Source: Bidens hawaiensis (Eukaryota > Streptophyta > Magnoliopsida > Asterales > Asteraceae). Taken from it: a DNA stretch of 64,000 nucleotides. Shown piece after piece: positions 55,938 through 64,000 of the stretch. The stretch lies in the NCBI GenBank assembly GCA_021521415.1, contig JAIQDT010000840.1, positions 1 to 64,000 of the forward strand. Reading direction: 5' to 3'. Within the stretch, counting starts at the first letter, position 1, and every line of letters starts with the position of its first letter. The position numbers and the translations under genes were made by a program. The notes below the pieces were generated by a model, which had not been told where the DNA came from, did not search any database, and saw nothing but the letters and a program-made list of their open reading frames with translations.

Positions 55938-56225
55938 ATGCCAACTGAGATGAGTGAAGCAATCCCCGTTTCCCGACACCCGAGAAACGATGCCCGCCAT
56001 GTTTTCAAAACCGAGCTTCTCTTGAAACTTCAAGAACTCGTTAAAGAACTCACCGAAATGAATCTCCTTGCTGAGATGCGTCTCTTTCAACTCACTGAAT
56101 CAGTGGAAAACATGAAAATGGAACTCCGAGACATTAACGAACAACTCCAGTTTCAAGTTATCGGTTTCACGTATTTTCCACCACCAGGACCATTCGGAGG
56201 AGGAGAGCCTTTCGGGGAACTCTAG
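55938..56225 (+). CDS. Athila small coiled-coil ORF A (95 codons)
   Basis: An intact frame MPTEMSEAIP... with a Leu-rich heptad stretch over residues 25-75 (LLKLQELVKELTEMNLLAEM, LFQLTESVENMKMELRDINE) and a Pro/Gly-rich tail (PPPGPFGGGE). It has its own TATA-containing module just upstream and is separate from pol. Copy 1 keeps it as a frameshifted relic. I do not recognise a family. A coiled-coil partner protein, possibly pairing with ORF B or gag, is a guess. Confidence 0.65.
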   Translation: MPTEMSEAIPVSRHPRNDARHVFKTELLLKLQELVKELTEMNLLAEMRLFQLTESVENMKMELRDINEQLQFQVIGFTYFPPPGPFGGGEPFGEL

Positions 56226-56480
56226 GAAACTTAATTTTCTGTTTTTTTAATGTGTAAACAAGTGCATTAAGCACAATGTGTTAGTACTTCGGGCTTAACC
56301 CGATTATTCTCTATTCTTAGGAAACCGGGGCTTATCCCGTAATTGTTCTAGGACTTTTATTTTTAATGAAAAGTAATTTTTAGATGACCAAACTTCCAAA
56401 TTATCATAATAAACGTCATTCTAAGAATTCCAAATCTTGCCTATTTCTGAAAATTACAAAGAAATTCGACGTGCCAAAAA

Positions 56481-56651
56481 GCACGGGCCGTGCTTTCCTA
56501 AGCACGAGGCCGTGGTCACCCCAGAATCTTCAGTGTGATACGCGCTGACTCCGTACAATTCTCTGACTCAGAAACATTTATTCCTCTAAAAGCATGGGGC
56601 CGTGCTTCTAAAAACGCGGTGCCGTGTTCAACTTTCCAGTCTCTATATAAT
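56481..56651 (+). promoter_or_regulatory. palindrome-TATA module upstream of ORF B, copy 2
   Basis: Palindromes at 56481-56493 and 56502-56514, then 56592-56604 and 56614-56626, then 17 bp, then CTATATAAT at 56643-56651. Similar to 2141-2316 in copy 1. The ORF B start is within the next few bases to about 50 bp, depending on which ATG is used. Confidence 0.65.
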
Positions 56652-56653
56652 GC

Positions 56654-57040
56654 ATGCATAAACTCACTATTCCATTCACACCAAACACAATTTACCTAAA
56701 TGGAAGGAAAAGGGTTGAATGGAGGCCAATAAGAAAGGGGAAACAACATGAATCCTCCTCATGCCTTAAGGAGGAGGTCATGAGACTCCAATGCATCATA
56801 AGAGATCAAGTTGAGAGCAACATGCAAACCGAAGCTCGAGTAGTCGAGTTAATTAACAAAGTCGACCTGGTTAGGTTCGAGAACTTCCATGTTGTGGATG
56901 GCCACCACAAAGATGTGACTTCCAAACTTAACTTTCTCAGCCGAGAAATCGTTACGCTCAACAAAAAGCTTAATGAACTTTTGGAAGCCAAACGAGCACC
57001 ACCACACATACAGGACTTGTTCGGAAGTGTTGGCCGTTGA
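56654..57040 (+). CDS. Athila small coiled-coil ORF B (128 codons)
   Basis: An open frame from MHKLTIPF. The first 20 codons are locally frame-shifted relative to copy 1, so the ATG at about 56700 inside TAAATGGAAGG may be an alternative start in the older form. Residues 45-115 form a coiled-coil-like region (EEVMRLQCIIRDQVESNMQ, LSREIVTLNKKLNELLEAK) ending PPHIQDLFGSVGR. No known family is recognised. Conserved in place and sequence in both Athila copies, with its own TATA module. Confidence 0.65.
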   Translation: MHKLTIPFTPNTIYLNGRKRVEWRPIRKGKQHESSSCLKEEVMRLQCIIRDQVESNMQTEARVVELINKVDLVRFENFHVVDGHHKDVTSKLNFLSREIVTLNKKLNELLEAKRAPPHIQDLFGSVGR

Positions 57041-57283
57041 AGTTCTGACTTTGTTTCGTGTTGAAGTTGTTCCCGCTAGTACTATGTGTTACGATCGAGA
57101 GTTGTTGTGGTACTTTTCATTTTATCTATGTTTAATTATGTCTTTAGTATTATGTTTCATGTTTTAATGAAGTTTAGGACTTTTACTTACTGTCTCAAAC
57201 TAATCAGAAAATAAAACCCAGTTAAAAACGAACCAGCTCAAAACAAAACAAAAATTCAAAATAATACTGTCTGCACTACGCAG

Positions 57284-57361
57284 CACGGTACCGTGCTTTT
57301 AAAAGCACGGGGCCGTGCTTTTGGTCACAGAGCAGTTACGAGTTTTAACTTAATAAAATAA
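57284..57361 (+). promoter_or_regulatory. palindrome pair upstream of ORF1-like gene, copy 2
   Basis: GCACGGTACCGTGC (57284-57297) and GCACGGGGCCGTGC (57306-57319), both perfect palindromes, then about 32 bp, then TAATAAAATAA. The weak TATA and longer gap make this the least certain module. Confidence 0.45.
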
Positions 57362-57469
57362 CTTTTTCCAACCACCAACCCTAACATTCACTACGATTCT
57401 GGACCAAAAACCGCCGACCATCCACTATTTCGCTAATTTCTTCATCAAATCTTCAATTCAAAACCTAAG

Positions 57470-57924
57470 GTATGTTAATTTAACAATTGCATTGATCAAA
57501 TTCATCATTCTAGGTTTAGTTTAACCCTAAAATCGCTCAAAGCGACCGAATCGGGTCAAAACCCAAAAAGGATATGGGTTATTGCATAGATTGTTGAATG
57601 TTTAATGGTTAGGGTTTAATTGAAAGGGGCAATTCGGGTTTTGGGTGTTAGCATAAATACCCGACACACCATTAAACCTAATTGATATAACCGGTTAGAA
57701 ACGAGGGTTCGAGTCTGAGTAAGATGGAAATCAATATTAAAAACACGAGCCGTGCCCAAAACAACACGAATCGTGGTCAACCAAAAGTCAAACATCAAAG
57801 GAAACTGAACCAGAGGCAACAACATGGGGCCGTGCTTATGAAAGCACGCCACCGTGCTTTGCTCTCTATTTCAGCAAATTGAAAATTTTTCACGAATTTT
57901 GACTAATTCGGGTGTAAATTGCAG
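57470..57924 (+). other. conserved intron before the ORF1-like gene, copy 2
   Basis: Donor CTAAG|GTATGTT and acceptor AAATTGCAG immediately before ATG. The corresponding sites are kept in copy 1. It contains palindromes near 57748-57760 and 57825-57857, and a stretch GAGGGTTCGAGTC like a tRNA B box near 57706. Confidence 0.5.
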
Positions 57925-59013
57925 ATGACCGAGTATGGAGAAGACGTTCATGCATTTCTAGTATTCCCAAACCGCAAAACAAAGGACCGACAAGCAAACA
58001 CAAGATTAACTTATCTCAACAACAGGTATCCAGAAGCCAACTTCTACGCTTGTGAAGACACTTTGAGAAACGTCAACCAATGGAACTGTTATGAGAACAT
58101 TATGAGGGGACCTTGGAGACGGGTTTTTAGTCAAACAGGGGAATCAATGACGGAACTTACAAAGGAATTCTTAGCCTCGCTCAATATAAAGAAGAAAAAG
58201 TTTGATATGTGGGATGAAGAGGCAATCGAGTTCTGATGTGGGGGTATATGGCGTACAACTTCTGTCACCCAACTAGGAGTTGATTTGGGAATTTACACGA
58301 CCGAGGAAACCGAATCAGACATCTGGTTCGAGGCTAAAACAACGTTTACAGATGAAGGCGATGATGATGAAGCTGAAGCAGGTGACACTAGGGCAGAAGC
58401 TTGTGAACAGTTGAGCTATGGTACAACAGAGTATAAACCAAGTGTTTCAAAAAGCACGGCACTGCGTGACCCACTCATGAGGTACATACACCGTTTTCTT
58501 AGTCACACGGTCACAGCTCGAGGTCAGAGCGAAGGGGTTGTCAACCTAAAGGATCTTTGGGCATTATACTGCATGAAAAACGAAATAGCATGCAACATCA
58601 CGATGCTATTTTGTAAACTCTTCGTGACAAATGCAAGTGCCCGAGGAAATACCCCGATCTTCGGTGGTCCTTGGATCTACAACCTTTACAGGGCCTACAA
58701 TGCAGACACAGAAGGAACTCGAAGCCCAGACCTGATAGCTCTCAACTTTGATTACTGTGAAAGCATGTAGATGGTTCAGCAAATCAGCCCGAATGTGTGG
58801 AGGTTTTGTGATAAGTACAACCAGGTTTGGGATTCGGAAGACCAAGCTGAGATGATGATACAAGATGTGCCCGAAAGACGACAATCACCACCCAGACAAA
58901 GCCGCCGCCAAACTTACCGTGAGAGAGGAGGCCCATCTTCATCAGGGGCCGGCCCCAGGTCGTCACATGACAGCCGATACTCTTTGGAGGGTATATATGG
59001 ACTTATCGATTAA
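57925..59013 (+). pseudogene. Athila ORF1-like gene, copy 2 (two nonsense codons)
   Basis: One frame from ATG at 57925 to 59013 with only TGA at 58234 and TAG at 58768. Blocks: VHAFLVFPNRK, RLTYLNNRYPEANFY, WDEEAIEF, an acidic linker, RDPLMRYIHRFLSHT, LWALYCMKNEIACN, a C-terminal NVWRFCDKYNQVW, and a basic Ser/Arg/Gly-rich tail. I read it as the Athila ORF1-type protein. Copy 1 has CAG where this copy has the TAG, so that stop is a C-to-T change. No signal peptide or membrane segment is obvious, so an envelope function is not supported. Confidence 0.75.
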
Positions 59014-59570
59014 TTCTCAACTAACACTACCGCCTCATTTAACAGGATCAACGAGTAGATGCCTGCCTCCGATGCACAGCGAGCAGCCGAGTATGAAGAA
59101 ACGAGGCGAGAGATTGAACGATTGGGATATCACATGGACAGGCAGTGGGGACCATTTGACCCGGACACGGGTAACTGATGACTGGCGACACTGGTAGGTC
59201 GGGCACGGGCATGGGGTTGGTAGTATTTCATGAACTTATTATATGTGTTTTAGACAATTTACTTTCTTTCGGACTTGTTTAGTTGTTTATGTGTTGGTTT
59301 GGATATTTTTATGGCCGTGGGTGCTAAAGACATTATGGTAGGTACTAATATAGCCCGATAGGGCAAGGGATGGATGATTCCATACCCAATTTTCAGCAGT
59401 TTATGCTTGGTTTCTTGTGTTTGTTTGCAGTTTTATATTTTACAGGTACAAACAGGAAAACGGACGATAAACAGGGGACGCTCTGTCGAAATTTCGTTAA
59501 CCCGTAGGGAAGTAACTCTCCATTTTAACCATAACACTCAATTAGAATTTTTATATTTTCATGAATCTTT
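59014..59570 (+). other. 3' tail after the ORF1-like gene
   Basis: A frame at about 59058-59177 (MPASDAQRAAEYEETRREIE) looks like a degenerate continuation or small extra ORF. The rest has no clear gene. Confidence 0.35.
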
Positions 59571-59613
59571 TCACATTGAGGACAATGTGAGATTCAAGTG
59601 TGGGGAGGGGAAT
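59571..59613 (+). other. internal hairpin plus polypurine-like tract
   Basis: CACATTGAGGACAATGTG, a stem-loop with 7-bp arms, is followed by ATTCAAGTGTGGGGAGGGG. The same layout is repeated at 60971-61008 next to the LTR. It may be a second, internal purine tract. Confidence 0.55.
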
Positions 59614-60188
59614 TACTTGACCAATTGTTTGTCCAATTAATTATAAAAATTCTCTAAATCAACAAATATTTTTTTGCAGCAAACAAAGATTATTTTAAAA
59701 CCTAAAGAGAAGACCAAGAAATTTTTTTTGCAAATAACCAATCATAATAAAAATGTAAAAAGGTAAAAAGAAGTTTTGTAATATTGAGAATGAATTTATG
59801 CAAAATATGACGTTCATACTAAATTCCTCTGTTACTGTGAGATAAAAATCATGCCAAATAAATATTTTTTCGGAAGCTTTGAGTGAGTCATATGTTTCGT
59901 GTGATTTAGAACTTGTCGCAGTTATTCATTTCAAGACCGCACGAAGCGTTGTATAAGGAAGAAGGTAATATTGACACAATTCCATCAAACCCATTGCTAA
60001 ATTACAAAACCCAAAAACCTTATCATTTTATCCCTCTCACCGGTAAAATAGAACACTGGTCTTTTACCGGCAGACCCTAAAGAACTGGAAATGCATTCTT
60101 TCGATTTCAATTTCCTTTGCTGCATACACTTCACAAAACCTAGGTTGCCTCCAGATTTAGGGAGAGAATCTTTCTCTTTAGCAATGAG

Positions 60189-60497
60189 GTGAGGAAGAAG
60201 TGGCGCCAAGACAAACAAAGGCCACCATTCTGTGGAATTTCCAAAAACGCAATGAAGAGAAGAGCAAAAAGATATGAACGATGCTTAGGTTGCGGAAATT
60301 GGTCCCACGAAGAAAGACGTAGAAAAAGTCAAACTCAGTCTCAGCATGAATATACTGAACTAATGAGGGTGGGGGCTATTAGGCTCAAAGCCGAACGATC
60401 CATTAGAGTTGGAAGTTATATTCAGAACATGATTGAGGAAAAATTGATCCACATCCTCGATAAAATTGGTCTTGATGATCTGACCTTAAAAGAGTAA
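60189..60497 (+). CDS. unrecognised basic ORF (102 codons) between the two purine tracts
   Basis: Opens MRKKWRQDKQ and is very basic over the first half (RRAKRYERCLGCGNWSHEER), with C-x2-C and later H, possibly a partial zinc site, then a helix-like C-terminal half (YIQNMIEEKLIHILDKIGL). I know no family. It sits in the 1.4-kb stretch between the internal and the terminal purine tract. Copy 1 cannot be used for comparison because this region is outside the window. It could be a captured host fragment or chance. Confidence 0.3.
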   Translation: MRKKWRQDKQRPPFCGISKNAMKRRAKRYERCLGCGNWSHEERRRKSQTQSQHEYTELMRVGAIRLKAERSIRVGSYIQNMIEEKLIHILDKIGLDDLTLKE

Positions 60498-60970
60498 TTA
60501 GGTATATAAAACAAAAAAAAAACTTCGGAGAACAAGAGCTATCCATTAAAGACATCTCAAGACTCCCGACAATCAGTAGAAGTTGTATTTACTATCCTCA
60601 TTAACTTAAATCCTTAAACCACCACAAAATACCAAATCCATACTCACACAAAACCAACCCCTTTTACCTTCTGATATATGCAACCCTTTAAAAGGTGGAG
60701 ATTTGAACTTGTTACAAGCTTATTTATCACAGGTTGCATTTTGACTAGAGCGTTCAAATACATACATCACAGGTATGATCAGATATAAAACCGAGTGTGA
60801 GTGAACATTGTGAGAACGTGACGTTTTGCATAAACGAAAGCTCATAAAAACAAAAATTCCTTCTTATTTATCACTAATATAAATTGGTTATTTTGTTTCA
60901 TCTTCTTGGAGCTCACTTAAGGGATGATTATAATCTAAGCTTGCTATTTTTAGAGGATATTTATAAGAAG

Positions 60971-61008
60971 ATTGCTTGAGGACAAGCAATGTTCAAGTGT
61001 GGGGATGT
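60971..61008 (+). other. hairpin plus polypurine tract before the 3' LTR
   Basis: ATTGCTTGAGGACAAGCAAT (8-bp arms) then GTTCAAGTGTGGGGATG and the LTR start TGATGTACAT at 61010. This is the expected plus-strand priming site. Confidence 0.75.
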
Positions 61009-61009
61009 T

Positions 61010-62882
61010 TGATGTACATAGAAATATACATCTTTTTAGCATCAAATAATCTATAAAAACTGCAATTTCTATCTAATAATAAAGCATAAGAGGCTACTTA
61101 TCATGATAAAACAAAATTTCAGGTGAAACCAAGCCCCAAACAAAGAAACAAACGAAAAGACGAAGAAAAACAGAAGAAAACACAAGAAAACAAAGAAACA
61201 CGCCCCCATGCTTCAAGAAACACGCCCCCATGCTTCTGAACACAAGAAAAGACAAAATCTGGAAGCAAAAGCACGGGGCCGTGCCTACCAAACACGGGGC
61301 CTTGGACGAAAACACAAAAAAGACAAAGAAGAATTAGCACATGTCACTAAAAACCACGGGGGCCGTGCCTATCAACCACGGGGCCGTGGCCACCTTGCAG
61401 AAAAGACAAAACAAATCTGGCACATGCCACTAAAAACCACGGGGCTGTACCTATCAACCACGGGGCCGTGGCCACCTTGCAGAAAAGAAAAAACAAATCT
61501 GGCACATGTCATAAAAATGAACGGGGCCATGCCCACCAACCACGGGGCTGTGCCTCACACTCCAGATTGCCTATAAATAGTGGCTCATGTTGCACTCATT
61601 TGGTGTTCCTTGAAAAGATATCTATCCGGTTTTCACTTATAAAAACACACACTAACACTCACTTTGAAGATCTAGTGAAGAGTTTGAAGGCTTGGAGGTC
61701 ATCACCATCAACCATCATCATCGACCATCATTACCATCATTAAGAAGGAAGATTCATCTACAATTGTTTAGATTGTTCCAAGTTTAATCATGTATTTGTT
61801 ATCATCATTCATCTTAATGTCTATCATCATGCTCATTATGAGCTAAACTCCTTTTACCATGTAAAATCTATGAAGAAGCTTTGTTTTACTTAATAATTAA
61901 TCAAGACATATGATGTAGTCTAGTAAAGTACATGGTTATATTACAATTATCTTTTGATGAAAAATGTTTCACAATCTTAAATCACTAATTCAAAGTTGGT
62001 GGTTGTCAATTCTATTGGCAATCGTTCATGATCGATTCATGTTCTTGAAAGATAGAAATACTTTGATACATTATCGAAACATAGATCCTTATATTGTACT
62101 TAGAAATGATGAGATATAAGTTATGATGGATTTCTCTAAACCTTGGTAATCCGAAAATGGCTTTGCTTAGGATATCAAATTAGTTAAAGAAATCATATGT
62201 TAACGGAATGTGTAATTATAACCTACATAAATCAACCGAGGGGAGGTTGTGTGATGAACTACAACCACTTGAAGTTGTCTAGAATTGGTATTTGAGAAAT
62301 CGAAGTCAATCCTAATCTTTCTACTTTACGAAACTACTTGCCAACTTAAATTGATATCATTGAGATGGTATGACATTAGGAAATGGTGGACTTTAAAATG
62401 CGCATGCTATCTCCTTAGTGCCAAAGATGCTCACTTAAGGTTTAAGAGCTATTTATTATATATTGCTATGGCAAGTTTATCTTATGTTTAAAATATTTAA
62501 ATATCGATGTTAAAAATGGAGTAGATTCTTGATCTTAGATGGTAAACTTCGCATAATTGAACAACCTGTTTAGAATCTCTTGTCTTGGTCACCTATATAT
62601 TATATATAAGTATTTATATTTAATAAAAAGTTCAAAAATTAACCCCAAAATGATTAAAACCTCTGATTAAAGTAAAACAACGATTTATCATTAGAAATAT
62701 TTGTGTCCACGGATCGATACTTGGTTCTTACCAATACTATTCTACATATACGATAGGTACACTTGCCTATTTTGTGTGTGTTTTGTCTTTGTAGAAATCA
62801 CTTTTATAAATTTAAATCACGATCTCGTGCAAAAGCAAATCATTCCATCCATCACATTTTATACCACACGCGCCACGCATCA
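61010..62882 (+). repeat. Athila copy 2 3' LTR (1.87 kb)
   Basis: TGATGTACAT...CACGCATCA. It aligns with copy 1 (15328-17006 plus 31541-31582). It carries the palindrome cluster and TATA box (61200-61579) and a long AT-rich part. Confidence 0.9.
61200..61579 (+). promoter_or_regulatory. LTR promoter with palindrome cluster and TATA box, copy 2
   Basis: At least nine CACGGGGCCGTG-type palindromes, partly worn, between 61200 and 61553. Within it a unit of about 75-85 bp (CCACGGGG...GGCCACCTTGCAGAAAAG) is repeated about three times. The last palindrome ends 18 bp before CTATAAATAG at 61571-61580. Confidence 0.7.
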
Positions 62883-63098
62883 ATATCGTATATGTATGTA
62901 GAGCGTGTATGTATGTACACCGTGTATGTATGTAAGTCATGTAGGTATGTGCACCATATATGCATATATAGCGTGTATGTATGTATATCGTATATGTGTA
63001 TAGAGCATGTATGTATGTGCACCATGTATGTATGTGAGCGTATGTATATCGTATATGTACGAATAACGTGTACGTACGACGTATACGTATGTAAGTAA
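62883..63098. repeat. GTATGTATGT-type short tandem array next to the LTR
   Basis: Units of about 20 bp with (A/G)TGTATGTATGTA followed by variable A/C/G bases. They start directly after the LTR end at 62882. Open frames here read as Tyr/Cys/His repeats and are artefacts. Confidence 0.8.
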
Positions 63099-63710
63099 AG
63101 AATATGAACTTATACGGTAAATACGTTAAGAAAAAGGAACCAATTAATAATGAAGGTAATGTTGAAAATGAGAACGACCTAGAAAGACGGGCCAAGTACA
63201 AAAACGAGCACTAGAGTAGTAGTTAACTTATGTGCCTTATTACAGTCAATCATGCACATCTAAGGTAGGAGATTACGATTAGTTCCGAACAAAACAAAAG
63301 CCAGGGGTGAGTTTCTAGCCCCATTTCCTTGTTTTCGGGGCTATGTGCATACTCAATGTGAAATGTTAATACACTTACCTTAAGTGGTAAGTGTATGCCG
63401 TAAATGATTTATGTGATAGTTATTATACCGAGGTTGTGAATGAACGCTTGTCGGTGCGTTAACGATCTTCGAATATTGCACGTATCCAAAAATGATCATT
63501 AGGAGATTGATGTGAAGGATGCCTAGCGTGTCCGTATGTTATGATGTAATTTGCTTTGTTTATGTTGGTACCTTATATATAATTATTGTATATGTGGTAC
63601 GTGGTAAGCAGGTGTATGTATGGTGTGCAGGCTCTACGTCAGTCATAGTAAGTTTGGATGGCAAATCTCTCTAACTTCTATTGGACATAGACGTGGAATG
63701 CTATAACGTA
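63099..63710. other. unassigned sequence, possibly part of another Gypsy LTR
   Basis: A GGGGTGAGTTTCTAG phrase near 63305 recalls the splice-donor-like spot of the Gypsy LTRs in this window. Nothing more can be supported. Confidence 0.3.
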
Positions 63711-64000
63711 GTTAAGGACCGTGGACCTTATACATGTTATATATGATAGATGTCAATGTAGATTAGGACTGTGGACCTTATACGTATTGTAGATAGGAGT
63801 CAGCATAGGAAAGGACTGCGGACCTTAAACGTGTTGTAGATGTAATGTTGGTAGCATAAGGGAGGACGGCGAACCTCGTACGTGCTATGATATAGGTGAC
63901 AACTTAGGGAAGGATGGTGGACCTTGTAGGTGTTGTTAATGTATGATGGTATAGGGAAGGATTGCGGACCTTGTACGTACCATGAATGGTAAACATAGGT
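63711..64000. repeat. tandem repeat of about 49 bp, at least six units
   Basis: Units begin GGAC(C/T)G(T/C)GGACCTT near 63716, 63766, 63813, 63864, 63912 and 63959 and continue past the window edge. Unit length varies from 47 to 51 bp. Confidence 0.85.

Larger units (their letters stand above)
51331..62882 (+). mobile_element. Athila-lineage retrotransposon, copy 2 (5' truncated in gag)
   Basis: Similarity to copy 1 starts at 51331 inside the gag C-terminus and continues through pol, ORFs A and B, the ORF1-like gene and a complete 3' LTR. The 5' LTR and most of gag are missing; the break lies at a (TA)n run. Reading frames are better preserved than in copy 1, and the catalytic residues of RT and integrase are present. 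No target duplication can be tested on the left. Confidence 0.9.

Noticed and set aside
57690..57725. tRNA-like B box in the ORF1 intron
   Set aside because: GGTTCGAGTC alone without an A box; a similar phrase exists in copy 1, so it is simply part of the element.
61200..61560. CRISPR-like array because of regularly spaced palindromes
   Set aside because: Plant LTR context, irregular spacing and degenerate units; no cas genes.
62701..63201. Tyr/Cys/His-rich frames near the right end
   Set aside because: Translation of the GTATGTATG repeats.

Overview
The window is nuclear DNA of a flowering plant and consists almost entirely of transposable elements. I see no intact host gene, rRNA gene or tRNA gene. 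The gag and pol types resemble those common in Asteraceae (daisy family) genomes, but the species is an inference. AT-rich spacers, nested insertions and nonsense changes of the C-to-T type suggest repeat-rich, probably methylated heterochromatin.

Left block (1-31582): a minus-strand Athila-lineage Ty3/Gypsy element, cut by the window edge on its 3' side. From right to left it has a 5' LTR, a tRNA-Asp type primer site, gag, pol, two small coiled-coil ORFs and an Athila ORF1-like gene. Two later elements sit inside it, each with a perfect 5-bp target duplication. A 6.5-kb composite (4493-11019, TSD TGAAA) starts with a Cassandra-type LTR carrying 5S rRNA sequence and ends as a gag-only Gypsy element. 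A 14.5-kb Sirevirus-like Ty1/Copia element (17007-31540, TSD GATTA) lies inside the Athila 5' LTR.

Middle block (31583-51330): older debris. It holds two worn Gypsy LTR relics, an Athila-type LTR relic split by a 2.0-kb solo Gypsy LTR (TSD GATAC), an Emigrant/Lemi1-like pogo remnant, two hAT-type non-autonomous elements, two Tourist-like elements, and a PIF/Harbinger element (41547-45398) with both genes present and a single one-base frameshift.

Right block (51331-64000): a second Athila copy on the plus strand, truncated in gag but complete through the 3' LTR, then short tandem repeats to the window edge.

Main finding: both Athila copies carry a repeated promoter-like module. It is a pair of palindromes of the CACGG-GCCGTG type followed 16-19 bp later by a TATA box. 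It occurs in the LTR and again just upstream of each of two small coiled-coil ORFs that lie between pol and the ORF1-like gene. A third palindrome pair precedes a conserved intron leading into the ORF1-like gene. The element therefore looks like a retrotransposon with several transcription units driven by copies of its own LTR promoter. All comparisons were made by eye.
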